A DNA stretch of 64,000 nt from positions 2,232,001 to 2,296,000 of the forward strand of contig CP024912.1 of assembly GCA_002813895.1 (NCBI GenBank), in the 5' to 3' direction. Positions 10,867-20,694 of the stretch are shown one piece after another. The stretch comes from Cyanobacterium sp. HL-69 (GTDB lineage: Bacteria > Cyanobacteriota > Cyanobacteriia > Cyanobacteriales > Cyanobacteriaceae). Each line of letters opens with the position of its first letter. Position 1 is the first letter of the stretch. The notes beneath the pieces are model-generated. The model was not told the origin of the DNA. It ran no database searches and saw only the letters and a program-made list of their open reading frames with translations. The translations under genes and the position numbers were made by a program.

Positions 10867-11940
10867 CTATTTAACCTGATTTACATAGTGAAGGGCGGTG
10901 GGATAAGCAAATTTAATTCCAGCCTCTGCAAATGCGAATTTAATAGCAAGATTGACCTCGTGTTGAGCTTGACGATATATCTTTAATTCATTATTGCTAT
11001 GGACAAAGTAAATAACTTCATAATCTAAGCTAAAATCTCCAAACTCAGAGAAATAAGCAATATCAAAAGTAATATTTTCTAAAGGAGTTAGGGCTTGTTC
11101 AATGATGGTAGGAATTTTAGGTAAAAGACTATTATCAGTTTCATAAATTATGCCCAATTTTATTTTCGCCTGGCGACTTTGCATTCTTTTATAGTTTCTA
11201 AGACGAGAGTTAGTCAAGTCGGTATTTGCCAAAACTAACTCCTCCCCCGTTAGGGCTTTTATCCTTGTGGTTTTGATACCAATATGTTGTACATATCCTG
11301 TAAATTCATCTACTGAAACAAGATCCGATATTTCAAAAGGACGGTCAAATAAAATAGCGAAATAACTGAACAAATCTTGTAATATTCCTTGGGATGCAAG
11401 AGCGATCGCAACACCACCAATCCCAAGTCCTGCAACAATTGCACCAATATCAAATCCAAGATTACTAACTATAAATATTCCCGCTAAAGTCCAGATAACT
11501 ACTCGAATAGCAGGAAAAAGAGCATCAATATTTTTCTCAACAATAGAATTAGAATAATGATATTTTTTGCTATAAAATTTAATAACAACTCTGGATAAAT
11601 CAACTAAAAATCGTGACGTACAAAAAGTAATAGCAATACTTAAAAAAGTTCTAGCAAGTCCCAAGATTGTCTCATTTATTTGTATTTCCTTAAAAGTTAG
11701 ATAACAAATAATAAAATAACCGATGGGTATGATATGTTTATTAACAATTTCAATAATTTGATCATCAAGATCAGTTTCCGTTTTGCGAGTAAATTTTCTA
11801 AGTTGTCTAAGTAATAAGTTTTTACCAACTTTAAGAATAAAATAACTAATTCCTAAAATAACAATAACAATTGCAATGTCAGTTAGTAAACTTCGTAAAT
11901 TAGGAGAAATGTTAAATAACTCATTTAAAGTAAAATCCAT
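10867..11940 (-). CDS. MscS-family mechanosensitive channel protein
   Basis: The 357-residue membrane protein has several hydrophobic helices (roughly residues 17-37, 72-90, 95-110 and 145-165). The Gly/Ala-rich pore helix is GAIVAGLGIGGVAIALASQG. The beta domain follows, with the family-typical segment FDRPFEISDLV and then KTTRIKALTGEELVLANTDL. It should act as a tension- or osmolarity-gated channel in the plasma membrane. Length and order fit small MscS homologues. It has no operon partner. A second MscS homologue lies at 50505. Confidence 0.9.
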   Translation of the reverse strand: MDFTLNELFNISPNLRSLLTDIAIVIVILGISYFILKVGKNLLLRQLRKFTRKTETDLDDQIIEIVNKHIIPIGYFIICYLTFKEIQINETILGLARTFLSIAITFCTSRFLVDLSRVVIKFYSKKYHYSNSIVEKNIDALFPAIRVVIWTLAGIFIVSNLGFDIGAIVAGLGIGGVAIALASQGILQDLFSYFAILFDRPFEISDLVSVDEFTGYVQHIGIKTTRIKALTGEELVLANTDLTNSRLRNYKRMQSRQAKIKLGIIYETDNSLLPKIPTIIEQALTPLENITFDIAYFSEFGDFSLDYEVIYFVHSNNELKIYRQAQHEVNLAIKFAFAEAGIKFAYPTALHYVNQVK

Positions 11941-12202
11941 GAAATAATTAATAAATTAAAAATAAGTGAAATAATTAATAGTTATACTGGTAATTTATAA
12001 GTAGAGTGATTATTTCTAGTCAATTTTAACCCCGTAACTATGGGAAAAGATGATATAACCATTCTTTAACAATTTTCTTTGTAATTTTATAGGTAAAAAT
12101 TGTTCACAAAAATATTAGTTGTTAAGTTCCCTCTTACCATTAGTATTGCAAATAATACGATAACATGGGGAAAGTAAAAAAAAGATTGATTAAATTTAAT
12201 GT

Positions 12203-13963
12203 ATGTTTTCTCGGTTATTTAAGGTAGTCAATATCACTCTGGTTTTGCTGATAAGTGTAACTTTTTTGGGAGGCTGTGCAAGGAATGACATGGCAGAGGC
12301 TAGAATGCCAGAATCTCAGATAACTCAGGCGATATTAAGTGATCCTAAAACATTTAACGCCGTTTTATCTCAAGAGTCTCCTAATATTTTTGGTTTAACC
12401 TACGATGGATTGGTGGAAGAAAATCCTATGACGGGGGAAATTCAACCTGCCCTAGCGGAGTCTTGGACATTTTCGGATGATCAATTAAATATTACTTTTA
12501 CTTTCAAAGAGAATTTAAAATGGTCTGATGGAGAGCCTTTAACCGTAGATGATGTGGTATTCAGCTATAATCAACTATACCTTAATGAGGAAATTCCTAG
12601 TAATGCAAGGGATAGTTTGAGAGTGGGAGAAAGTCGTGCTTTGCCCACGGTGACAAGGGTAAATAATAGACAAGTTAGATTTACAATTAATGAACCTTTT
12701 GCACCTTTTTTAGAAAGTACCGGTTTAGCTATTTTACCTAAACATATTTTAGAAGAAAAAGTAATAGAAAAAGACAGAGATGGAAACCCTTTATTTCTTT
12801 CTTTTTGGGGTGTGGATACTCCGCCTGATCAATTAATAGTAAATGGTCGTTATAAATTAAAAAGTTATTCTACTTCTCAGCGAGTTATTTTTACTAAAAA
12901 TCCCTATTATTGGCAAACAGATGAGCAGGGCAATTCCCTCCCTTATATTGAAGATGTGGTGTGGGAAATTGTGGAATCAACGGACACTTCTTTGTTACAA
13001 TTTCGCTCTGGCAGTTTAGATTCCATTGGGGTTTCTCCTGAATATTTTTCCCTGCTTAAACGGGAGGAAGAAAGGGGGGATTTTACTATCTACAATGGTG
13101 GGGCCGCCTATGGTACTACTTTTATGGCTTTTAATCTCAATCAAGGTATGAGGGATGGTAATCCGTTGGTAACGTCTTATAAATCCAAGTGGTTTAATAA
13201 TGTGGAGTTTAGAAGGGCGATCGCCCATAGCATTGATCGTGATAGAATGATCAATAATATATACAGAGGATTAGGAGAAAAACAAAACTCCCCTATTTCC
13301 GTACAATCACCATTTTATGACCCTACCGTCGAAGGCTATGAATACAACACCAAATTAGCCAAAGAAATTTTAACAAAAGAAGGATTTAAATACGACGACA
13401 ACGGCAACCTTTTCGATGCCGAAAACCACCCCGTCAGATTTACCCTTCTTACCAACGCAGGAAACCGCATCAGAGAATCCCTAGGCTCTCAAATCAAACA
13501 AGACTTAGAAAAAATTGGTATCACCGTTGACTTTACCCCCATCGCCTTTAACGTATTAGTCGATAAACTCAGTAACTCCCTCGATTGGGAAGCCCATATC
13601 ATTGGCTTTACTGGGGGAAACGAACCAAATGGGGGCATCAACCTTTGGAATCCCGACGGAAACTTACACTTGTTTAACCAAAAACCCCAAGCAGGGAGAG
13701 AAGACATTGAAGGACGAGTAGTTGCCGATTGGGAAGAAGAAATCGGCAATTTATATGTGCAAGGGGCGAGGGAATTAGATTTTGACCGTAGAAAAGAAAT
13801 TTATGACCAAACCCAACAACTAGCCATGGAATATTTACCCCTCATCTATTTAGTCAATCCCTATTCCCTATCCGCCGTCAGAAATCGTATAGAAGGAGTA
13901 GAATATTCTCCCCTTGGTGGTGCTTTTTGGAATATTGAAAAATTAACCATTGCCGATGAGTAG
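12203..13963 (+). CDS. Family-5 extracellular solute-binding lipoprotein (peptide/nickel type)
   Basis: The 586-residue protein carries a lipoprotein signal peptide ending in the lipobox LGGC (Cys near residue 25). The mature part shows the family-5 hallmarks: GLTYDGLVEENP, then LAESWTFSDDQ, FTFKENLKWSDGEPLTVDDV and FRRAIAHSIDR. Such proteins deliver oligopeptides, nickel or other solutes to ABC importers of the Dpp/Opp/Nik type. No permease or ATPase gene is adjacent, so it must work with a transporter encoded elsewhere. The ligand cannot be told. The ATG at 12203 gives a complete signal peptide. Confidence 0.92.
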   Translation: MFSRLFKVVNITLVLLISVTFLGGCARNDMAEARMPESQITQAILSDPKTFNAVLSQESPNIFGLTYDGLVEENPMTGEIQPALAESWTFSDDQLNITFTFKENLKWSDGEPLTVDDVVFSYNQLYLNEEIPSNARDSLRVGESRALPTVTRVNNRQVRFTINEPFAPFLESTGLAILPKHILEEKVIEKDRDGNPLFLSFWGVDTPPDQLIVNGRYKLKSYSTSQRVIFTKNPYYWQTDEQGNSLPYIEDVVWEIVESTDTSLLQFRSGSLDSIGVSPEYFSLLKREEERGDFTIYNGGAAYGTTFMAFNLNQGMRDGNPLVTSYKSKWFNNVEFRRAIAHSIDRDRMINNIYRGLGEKQNSPISVQSPFYDPTVEGYEYNTKLAKEILTKEGFKYDDNGNLFDAENHPVRFTLLTNAGNRIRESLGSQIKQDLEKIGITVDFTPIAFNVLVDKLSNSLDWEAHIIGFTGGNEPNGGINLWNPDGNLHLFNQKPQAGREDIEGRVVADWEEEIGNLYVQGARELDFDRRKEIYDQTQQLAMEYLPLIYLVNPYSLSAVRNRIEGVEYSPLGGAFWNIEKLTIADE

Positions 13964-14280
13964 AAATAGATATACCAGTTATTCTTCTTTTACTAATTAA
14001 CCTTTGATTGATGTATCGCCAAGCTGTACAGAGTAAAAAATAAGCTATTTCTTATATTTTTATTCAATTATTGTATGAAGTTCAATTTATTAAAAATTAG
14101 TAGTTGTCAATGTAATAAATTGTGCTTCATCATATGAAGAAATGCAACAAATTAAGAATAAATATCACAAAAACATGAAAAAAAAACCATCATCCAAGAT
14201 AATCAGAATTAGTTAATTTATCAAAAACTAAGAGTAAAATAAGCCACTCTTTTTGATAAAAAATATAGGAGCTTTGCCTT
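13964..14280. other. Intergenic region holding the leader of the 59-codon gene
   Basis: The 317 bases between the solute-binding protein and the small gene are AT-rich. No coding frame of note or tRNA is visible. The only clear structure is the hairpin at 14218-14260 described separately, followed by a good ribosome-binding site. Confidence 0.5.
14218..14260 (+). promoter_or_regulatory. Leader hairpin just upstream of a ribosome-binding site
   Basis: TTATCAAAAA plus AGAGT on the left pairs with ACTCT plus TTTTGATAA on the right, giving an interrupted stem of about 14 pairs around a loop of roughly 10 bases. It ends a few bases before the AGGAG ribosome-binding site of the 59-codon gene at 14281. 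It could be a leader structure controlling translation or stability. It could also be an old transposon end, which I cannot exclude. Confidence 0.45.
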
Positions 14281-14460
14281 ATGAATATCATGAAAGTTTT
14301 TTCCCAGTCACACTCCAAAAATACAGAGCATCAACAAGCATCTGTGGTGAAAGCGACCAGTGGAAAAGAAAACAACAATAACTCCCAAGAACATTCCCGC
14401 TCTACATTTTTATCCCGTATTGCTGATAACCTGAAAGACAACATTCTTGATTTACGCTAA
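14281..14460 (+). CDS. Small hypothetical protein, 59 residues
   Basis: ATG at 14281 is preceded by AGGAG at good spacing, and the frame runs 59 codons to TAA. The protein is hydrophilic and rich in Ser, Asn, Gln and His. Its C-terminal stretch STFLSRIADNLKDNILDLR looks like an amphipathic helix. There is no signal peptide, membrane span or metal motif. An in-frame ATG three codons later is an alternative start. A strong hairpin precedes it and a convergent terminator follows, so it appears to be its own transcription unit. I do not recognise the family. Confidence 0.55.
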   Translation: MNIMKVFSQSHSKNTEHQQASVVKATSGKENNNNSQEHSRSTFLSRIADNLKDNILDLR

Positions 14461-14463
14461 AAC

Positions 14464-14511
14464 TTGGGGAAAAAATTAAAAGGGTGAACCAAAGCTCACC
14501 CCCAATACCCC
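14464..14511. terminator. Convergent terminator-like double stem between the small gene and argB
   Basis: An inner stem GGGTGA/TCACCC (14482-14501) is enclosed by TTGGGG/CCCCAA at the outer ends. A and T runs lie nearby, so it can serve transcripts arriving from either side. Confidence 0.55.
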
Positions 14512-14515
14512 AAAA

Positions 14516-15400
14516 TTAAGGAACAATCATTGAACCAATACCATCGTCAGTAAAGATTTCCAACAATAAAGCATGGGGAATTCTACCATCAATGATATGA
14601 GCAGCTTTCACCCCTTGAGCAAGAGAGCGCACACAACAATTCACCTTGGGAATCATTCCCCCAGATACCACCCCTTCATCAATTAAATCTCTGGCATCCT
14701 GAATTGATAACTTATAAAGTAAAGTAGAAGGGTCATGATAATCCCTCAAAACTCCAGGAGTATCCGTTAACAAAATTAATTTTTCAGCCCCCAAAGCCGC
14801 TGCAATTTCCCCCGCTACAGTATCAGCATTAATATTATGGGCTTGTCCATCAATATCCGCCGCCACACTAGAAATAACAGGCACATAGCCACTTTTTACC
14901 AAGGAATCAACTAACGAACTATCAACATTGGTAACTTCCCCCACAAAACCTACTTTTTCACGATTGACAGAACGTGCTTGAATTAAATTACCATCTTTTC
15001 CACATATACCAACTGCCTTGCCTCCAGCATTATTGATGAGGGTAACTAACTCCTTGTTTACCCTACCCACCAACACCATTTCCACTACATCCATGGTTTG
15101 TGCATCGGTAACTCTCAAACCATCCTTAAATTGAGGTTCGATGCCCAATTTTGTTAACCAAATATTAATTTCTGGGCCTCCTCCATGGACTACCACAGGA
15201 TTTAAACCCACTGAAGCAAGGAAAACAATATCTCTGATAACTCCTTCTTTTAGAGAACCATCTTTCATAGCAGCACCACCATATTTTACAACAATAGTAC
15301 GTCCTGCAAATTTTTGGATGTAGGGTAGTGCTTCGCTTAAAACTCTAACTCTGGTTGCTTCTGACTCTTTGTAATATTCGCTTTCCCTGTTCTCTACCAT
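14516..15400 (-). CDS. argB: Acetylglutamate kinase
   Basis: The 294-residue amino acid kinase catalyses the second step of arginine synthesis, phosphorylating N-acetylglutamate. The N-terminal glycine-rich phosphate loop is [11 protein letters not shown]. The substrate segment [10 protein letters not shown] and the C-terminal [12 protein letters not shown] and LTDTPGVL follow. In cyanobacteria this enzyme is controlled by arginine feedback and by the PII protein; the N-terminal helix needed for hexamer formation appears present. It is monocistronic here. argH lies far away at 42308, so the pathway genes are dispersed. Confidence 0.97.
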   Translation of the reverse strand: MVENRESEYYKESEATRVRVLSEALPYIQKFAGRTIVVKYGGAAMKDGSLKEGVIRDIVFLASVGLNPVVVHGGGPEINIWLTKLGIEPQFKDGLRVTDAQTMDVVEMVLVGRVNKELVTLINNAGGKAVGICGKDGNLIQARSVNREKVGFVGEVTNVDSSLVDSLVKSGYVPVISSVAADIDGQAHNINADTVAGEIAAALGAEKLILLTDTPGVLRDYHDPSTLLYKLSIQDARDLIDEGVVSGGMIPKVNCCVRSLAQGVKAAHIIDGRIPHALLLEIFTDDGIGSMIVP

Positions 15401-15774
15401 TTTGATGTTTGATTATATTTTGACATGATGAGTATTTACTTTAATAACAAGATACTATCAAAATTGTTCATACAAAACAATTGAGTCGGGTTTCCCCAAA
15501 AGGTTGTCTTAAAAATGGACAATTAACTATTTATTTTGTTTCTGATTCAAAGTAAGTAAGTAGGCATAATTAAATCGATTTAAGCAAGGGGTTTAAACCC
15601 CTTGTTCATAAGAGTCTTAATAAAATAAGGGCTATAATTAATTTCGCCAACCTACTTAAGTTTTTATGACCCTAAAAAATACCTAAAATTTTTCACGCTA
15701 TATTTCACGTTTAAATAAGGTTGTTTTGTTAATATATTTAAATATGATAACAAGCATTTATAGTTATAAAAAAA
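15401..15774. other. Intergenic region between argB and the kinase-fold gene, carrying repeat copy A
   Basis: The 374 bases contain the argB upstream region, one copy of the 106-bp repeat (15553-15658) and the AT-rich upstream region of the next gene. No coding sequence is seen. Confidence 0.6.
15553..15658 (+). repeat. 106-bp MITE-like repeat, copy A
   Basis: The element begins TAAGTAAGTAGG and ends CCTACTTA, giving TAAGTAGG/CCTACTTA inverted ends. At its centre is the perfect 20-base palindrome CAAGGGGTTTAAACCCCTTG. Copies at 53745-53850 (same orientation) and 63771-63876 (inverted) have the same length and differ from it at about four positions. There is no coding capacity, as in a MITE or a structured intergenic repeat. 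Confidence 0.85.
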
Positions 15775-16791
15775 ATGAGAGTTGTTAATAATTATGATTT
15801 AGATAATGATGTAAAAATGCCTTTTTTGAAAGAATTTTTATCTCCAAAATGGGTTAAAGAACATCTTTTTAAACATTTACCTAATATAATTTTCAATTAT
15901 CAGTTAGAAGAAATAAAAGTTATTCGTTATAAACCTGAAAAACGTTGCTTAATTGAGTTCACCTTTGATGGCAAAAATTCTTTAGCTTTAATAGGAAAAA
16001 TACGAGCAAAGGGTACTGATTTTAAAAGTTATAACTTGCAGAAACAGCTATGGAAAAATGGTTTTAATGATGATTGTTTAGATAAAATTTCTGTACCTGA
16101 GCCGATAGCAATTATCCCGCAGTGGCAAATGTGGTTACAGAAAAAGGTATCGGGAGAAGTTTTAAGAGATTTATTTACCCCGAATATTGATTTAAATATA
16201 GTAAAAAAAATTGCTCATGTTGCCCATAAGCTACATTGTGCAAATATTCCCACTTTTCGTTCCCATGTTATTGCAGATGAATTGGCGATTCTTCATCAAA
16301 AATTACCTTTAATTTTAAGAGATTTTCCTGAGTGGGAATGTCGAGTTGCACATATTTTAAATACCTGTGATAAACTCGGTCAACATATTCAAGAGGATGA
16401 TAGTTTGTGTGGTATCCACCGAGATTTTTATTTTGATCAAATTATTGTCAATAAAGATCATTTTTATTTATTAGATTTAGATTTATATTGTCTAGGTAAT
16501 CCTGCTCTTGATATAGGTAATTTTATGGGACATATTACAGAATATAGCTTGAGAAAATATGGTGATTTTAGCGTTTTAAAAGGTCAAGAAAAAACTGTAG
16601 AAAATGAGTTTATTAAATTGGTAGGAGAGAACAAAAGACAAGCTGTTACAATTTATACCATTTTGACGCTCGTAAGACATATATATCTTAGTACCCAGTT
16701 TGTTGATCGTCATTGTACTACTCCTTTTTTGTTGGATTATTGTGAGACTCAATTAACTATGTTTGAGAAAAAATATTCAATTTGCTCATAA
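15775..16791 (+). CDS. APH-fold (aminoglycoside phosphotransferase-like) kinase, glycosyltransferase-cluster associated
   Basis: The 338-residue protein has the kinase-like phosphotransferase fold. The N-lobe carries IRYKPEKRC (RYKP at residues 51-54). The catalytic loop is GIHRDFYFDQ (His215, Asp217) and the metal loop LLDLDLYCLGNPALDIGNF includes Asp234/Asp236. Such enzymes phosphorylate small molecules or sugars, and drug resistance is not implied. The substrate is unknown. The protein at 22529 shares the RYKP motif at nearly the same position, and three glycosyltransferases lie between the two. This suggests a role in phosphorylating a glycan precursor. It starts 111 bases before the first glycosyltransferase. 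Confidence 0.8.
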   Translation: MRVVNNYDLDNDVKMPFLKEFLSPKWVKEHLFKHLPNIIFNYQLEEIKVIRYKPEKRCLIEFTFDGKNSLALIGKIRAKGTDFKSYNLQKQLWKNGFNDDCLDKISVPEPIAIIPQWQMWLQKKVSGEVLRDLFTPNIDLNIVKKIAHVAHKLHCANIPTFRSHVIADELAILHQKLPLILRDFPEWECRVAHILNTCDKLGQHIQEDDSLCGIHRDFYFDQIIVNKDHFYLLDLDLYCLGNPALDIGNFMGHITEYSLRKYGDFSVLKGQEKTVENEFIKLVGENKRQAVTIYTILTLVRHIYLSTQFVDRHCTTPFLLDYCETQLTMFEKKYSICS

Positions 16792-16902
16792 ATATATAGT
16801 TTTCATAAAGTATCCGTAATAACAACTAATTTGTGGGGAACAAAGTTAAATACTTTTAGCGTCTTAAACAAATGTTAACCATATTTCGTTACATCATTAT
16901 CT

Positions 16903-18171
16903 ATGAATAGTAATATTAGTGTCACATCTTTGAGTGATCGGGCAATTTGTAACAAAGAGAAATCCATGGGTAAGAGATGGCGGATAGTGCTTTATTCTCA
17001 CGATACGATGGGCTTGGGGCATAAGAGACGTAATCTGCTGATTGCTCAAAACTTAGGTATCTCTCTAAAAAATGTTGATATATTACTGATTACGGGTACG
17101 AATAAAAGTAATGAGGTTGAAACAGTTGAGGGAATTGATTGTGTGACTCTCCCTGCTTTATATAAAAATAGTGAGGGGGGTTACGAGGCTAGGCGTTGGC
17201 AGATGTCTATTGGTGAAATAGTTAAAATGCGATCGCACATTATTTTAGCGACTATTCAAAGTTTTAAACCAGACATATTAATAGTTGACAATGTGCCGAA
17301 GGGTGCCATGGGAGAATTAAAACCAACGTTAAAATATCTGAAAAAAGAAACCAAAACTTTCCGCATTCTTGGCTTAAGAGATATATTAGATGACCCAAAA
17401 ACTGTTGAGGAAGAATGGAAAAAAGCGAAGAATGAAAAAATAATTCGTAACTATTATAATGAAGTTTGGATTTACGGAGATCCTAATATTTATGATGCAG
17501 TCAAAGAGTATAAATTTTCAGCAGATATTCTTGAAAAATTCCGTTATACAGGGTATTTAGACCAACGCACAAGATTAGAGTTTACATCAAATAAATCAAC
17601 TTTTAATCTCAATAATAAATCCTTGGCTTTGTGCATGGTGGGAGGAGGACAAGACGGGGCTGATTTAGCTCTCACTTTTGCTGAAACAACTTTACCAAAA
17701 GATGTTCAAGGAATAATTATCACGGGCCCATTTATGCCCTTGGAGGTTCAAAAAGAATTATTCGATTTTGCAAAAACTAGGTCTAATTTATGGGTATGGA
17801 AATATGTAAAAGAGCCTACTTTACTCTTGAAAGAGGCAAAATGGGTAATTTCTATGGGGGGTTACAATAGCACCAGTGAGATTTTGTCTTTTGAAAAAAG
17901 AGCATTAATCATACCAAGAGTAAATCCCCGGCAAGAACAATTAATTCGCATTCAAAGATTAGAACAATTAGGATTAGTGGATATGTTACATCCTGATAAT
18001 TTAACTCCAGAATCATTGACTAAATGGTTGAAAACGGAAAAAAAATTCCCCCAAGTGCATAAAAATATTGACTTTCAAGGATTGAAAAAGATTCCTCTAT
18101 ATTTAAGTAATATTTGTGATCAAATAGAAAATAAAAACTTTTCTAATAAAAAAGTATTAGTTAATATTTAA
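16903..18171 (+). CDS. Glycosyltransferase, GT28/MurG-like fold
   Basis: The 422-residue cytoplasmic enzyme has the GT-B layout. The N-terminal segment SHDTMGLGHKRRNLLIAQ contains the GxGH motif typical of MurG/MGDG-synthase-like transferases. The C-terminal donor-binding region is SMGGYNSTSEILSFEKRALI. It should transfer a sugar from a nucleotide donor; donor and acceptor are unknown. The ATG at 16903 gives about 20 extra residues before the conserved start, and MGKRWRIVLY at 16966 is an alternative start. It lies 102 bases before the next glycosyltransferase, in the same direction. Confidence 0.82.
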   Translation: MNSNISVTSLSDRAICNKEKSMGKRWRIVLYSHDTMGLGHKRRNLLIAQNLGISLKNVDILLITGTNKSNEVETVEGIDCVTLPALYKNSEGGYEARRWQMSIGEIVKMRSHIILATIQSFKPDILIVDNVPKGAMGELKPTLKYLKKETKTFRILGLRDILDDPKTVEEEWKKAKNEKIIRNYYNEVWIYGDPNIYDAVKEYKFSADILEKFRYTGYLDQRTRLEFTSNKSTFNLNNKSLALCMVGGGQDGADLALTFAETTLPKDVQGIIITGPFMPLEVQKELFDFAKTRSNLWVWKYVKEPTLLLKEAKWVISMGGYNSTSEILSFEKRALIIPRVNPRQEQLIRIQRLEQLGLVDMLHPDNLTPESLTKWLKTEKKFPQVHKNIDFQGLKKIPLYLSNICDQIENKNFSNKKVLVNI

Positions 18172-18272
18172 TTATTTTTTATAACATATATTTTTATTAT
18201 ATATATTCATAACAAATATCTATATAATTATTTTTTATTTTTTTATTTAATTACCAGTACAGTTAAAAAAAG

Positions 18273-19499
18273 ATGAATCAATCCACATCTATAAAAAATC
18301 CGATGAAAGTGGGATATGTCCTCAAGCGTTATCCTCGCTATTCTGAAACCTTTGTAGTTTCTGAAATTCTTGCCCATGAGGCGGCGGCATTAGAAATACA
18401 AATTTTTGCCCTTCATCCTCCCCTAGATGGACATTTTCAAGATATTATTGCTAAGGTGCGATCGCCCGTTACTTATTTATTTTCCCATGATCTCAGGGGA
18501 AGTACCTTATGGGATGTATTTGACAAAGCAAGTTATGTTATTCCCAATTTTTGGCAGAAACTAGAATTTGCCCAAGGAGAAGACGTACACAGACTACATA
18601 AAGCCATTCAACTAGCCTGTATTGCCCGAGAACAAAACTTCACCCACTTACACGCCCACTTTGCCACCTCCGCCACCGTTGTCGCTAGACTAGCCAGTCA
18701 TTTTGCCGAAATTCCCTATACCTTTACCACCCACGCCAAAGATATTTTTCATGAAAGCGTAGTGCCAACGGAATATGCGAGTAAACTAACCGATGCGGCG
18801 GCTGCCGTCACCATCAGCAAATATAATCTCGATTATCTTCAGCAAACTTACGGTGCAGCAGCCCAAAAAGTGCAACTTATTTATAACGGCTTGGACTTAC
18901 AAAGATATGAGTTTGCTTCCCCCCAACATCGTCCTGCGAAAATTGTAGCAGTGGGGCGATTGGTAGAAAAAAAGGGGTTTGGAGTGTTAATTGATGCCTG
19001 TCAAATTTTGAGAGAGCGTGGTGTTATCTTCACCTGTGAAATCGCAGGGGCAGGAGAGGAAGAACTTAATTTGCGTCAACAGATTGAAAAGTTAGGATTA
19101 CAAGAGCAGGTAAAGTTACTGGGGATTCGTCCCCAAGGGGAAGTAACCAAATTGATGCAGTCGGCATCGGTGATGGCCGCCCCCTGTGTGGTGGGAGGAG
19201 ACAGTAACAAAGATGGTTTACCCACGGTTTTATTAGAAGCCATGGCATTGGGTACCCCCTGCATTTCTACCAATTTAACAGGCATTCCAGAGGTGTTACG
19301 GCACCGAGAAACGGGATTAATGGTGGAGCAAAATGATCCCATTGCTTTGGCAGAGGCGATCGCCCAATTGCTAGAAAATGCCGATTTGCGAGTAGAACTA
19401 GCAACCCAAGCCAGGCAACTCATGGAACAAAAATTTGATATTCATCGTAATGCGGCTAAATTGCGCACAGTCTTTAGTAACGCTACATCGAAGAAATAA
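18273..19499 (+). CDS. Family 4 glycosyltransferase
   Basis: The 408-residue GT-B enzyme starts MKVGYVLKRYPRYSETFVV after a short leader. This is typical of GT4 proteins acting in exopolysaccharide or glycolipid assembly. The HAHFATSA segment, the phosphate-binding region VAVGRLVEKKGFGVLIDA and the E-x7-E-type motif region DGLPTVLLEAMALGTP are all visible. It is a retaining transferase by family; the substrate is not predictable. The next glycosyltransferase starts 22 bases downstream after an AGGAG site, so the two are surely co-transcribed. Confidence 0.9.
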   Translation: MNQSTSIKNPMKVGYVLKRYPRYSETFVVSEILAHEAAALEIQIFALHPPLDGHFQDIIAKVRSPVTYLFSHDLRGSTLWDVFDKASYVIPNFWQKLEFAQGEDVHRLHKAIQLACIAREQNFTHLHAHFATSATVVARLASHFAEIPYTFTTHAKDIFHESVVPTEYASKLTDAAAAVTISKYNLDYLQQTYGAAAQKVQLIYNGLDLQRYEFASPQHRPAKIVAVGRLVEKKGFGVLIDACQILRERGVIFTCEIAGAGEEELNLRQQIEKLGLQEQVKLLGIRPQGEVTKLMQSASVMAAPCVVGGDSNKDGLPTVLLEAMALGTPCISTNLTGIPEVLRHRETGLMVEQNDPIALAEAIAQLLENADLRVELATQARQLMEQKFDIHRNAAKLRTVFSNATSKK

Positions 19500-19521
19500 A
19501 TAAAAGTTTAGGAGAAAATAA

Positions 19522-20694
19522 ATGCGAATTGCTTATATTTGTAATGATCCGGGGATTCCCGTATTTGGTTGCAAAGGATGTTCCATCCATGTCCAAGAAG
19601 TTATCCGTAGCCTTATGCAACAGGGGCATCAAGTAGAATTGTTTGCGGTGCGTTGGGGGGGCGAACCTCCTACGGATTTGGCATCTGTACCACAACATAA
19701 ACTCCCCAAAGCCCCCAAGGGAAATGACCTTGCTTGGCGAGAACAAGTTTTGTTAGCCCATAACCGAGATTTGTTAAAAACTTTGGAAAAAGCTGGTAAT
19801 TTTGATCTTGTTTATGAGCGTTATGCCTTATGGAGTTTTTCCGCCATGGAATATGCTCAGGCTCAAGGCATTCCGGGGATACTGGAAGTAAATGCACCAT
19901 TAATTGAAGAACAAGTAACCCATAGAGGTTTAATTGATCGGCACAAAGCAGAAGTAGTGACTCAGTTGGTGTTCAAGAAAGCAACGGTGTTAATCGCTGT
20001 TTCCAAGAGTGTGGCGAATTATCTTGGAAGTTATCCCCAAACTCAGGACAAAGTCCATATAGTGCCTAATGGTGTCAACCCTGATCGTTTTCCTCTTCAT
20101 TTAAACCCAACTTTACCTAGTAAAAAATTTACCGTTGGCTTTGTGGGTAGTATGAAACCTTGGCACGGTTTACCCATACTGGTGGACGCCTTTACTCAAT
20201 TACACCATCGTTATCCTGAGACTCGTTTGTTAATTGTCGGAGATGGGCCGGTGCGATCGCCCTTAGAAGCGCATTTTACGGATCATGGCATGGAAGATGC
20301 TGTAGAGTTCACAGGCAAAATCCCCCCATCCCAAGTGCCTGGATACCTTGCGTCCATGGATGTGACAGTTGCCCCCTATCCTGCAGAGCAAAATTTTTAT
20401 TTTTCCCCCCTCAAAGTGTATGAATATATGGCAGCGGGGTTGCCCATTGTGGCTAGTGGTATTGGGCAAATTGAAGCTGTGATCGAAGATGGTATTAACG
20501 GTTTATTGTATGAGCCTGGTAATAGTGAGCAGTTAATCCATTGCTTAGATTCTTTGAGACAACAACCTGAATTGCGCTATCAATTGGGCAAAAATGCGAG
20601 GATGACTATAGTGCGATCGCACACATGGACACAAGCGGTGCAAAAAATTTTAAGCCTCACCCCAACCAACAAGCAAAAGGAGGTAACAGTTTAA
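19522..20694 (+). CDS. Family 4 glycosyltransferase
   Basis: The 390-residue GT4 enzyme has the N-terminal segment YICNDPGIPVFGCKGCSIHV, donor-site region VGFVGSMKPWHGLPILVDAF and the C-terminal FYFSPLKVYEYMAAGLPIVA. It differs clearly from the preceding transferase, so the cluster carries two distinct GT4 activities plus the GT28-like one. Its stop overlaps the start of the ABC exporter in a TAATG junction, which implies translational coupling. Donor and acceptor cannot be read from sequence. Confidence 0.9.
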   Translation: MRIAYICNDPGIPVFGCKGCSIHVQEVIRSLMQQGHQVELFAVRWGGEPPTDLASVPQHKLPKAPKGNDLAWREQVLLAHNRDLLKTLEKAGNFDLVYERYALWSFSAMEYAQAQGIPGILEVNAPLIEEQVTHRGLIDRHKAEVVTQLVFKKATVLIAVSKSVANYLGSYPQTQDKVHIVPNGVNPDRFPLHLNPTLPSKKFTVGFVGSMKPWHGLPILVDAFTQLHHRYPETRLLIVGDGPVRSPLEAHFTDHGMEDAVEFTGKIPPSQVPGYLASMDVTVAPYPAEQNFYFSPLKVYEYMAAGLPIVASGIGQIEAVIEDGINGLLYEPGNSEQLIHCLDSLRQQPELRYQLGKNARMTIVRSHTWTQAVQKILSLTPTNKQKEVTV

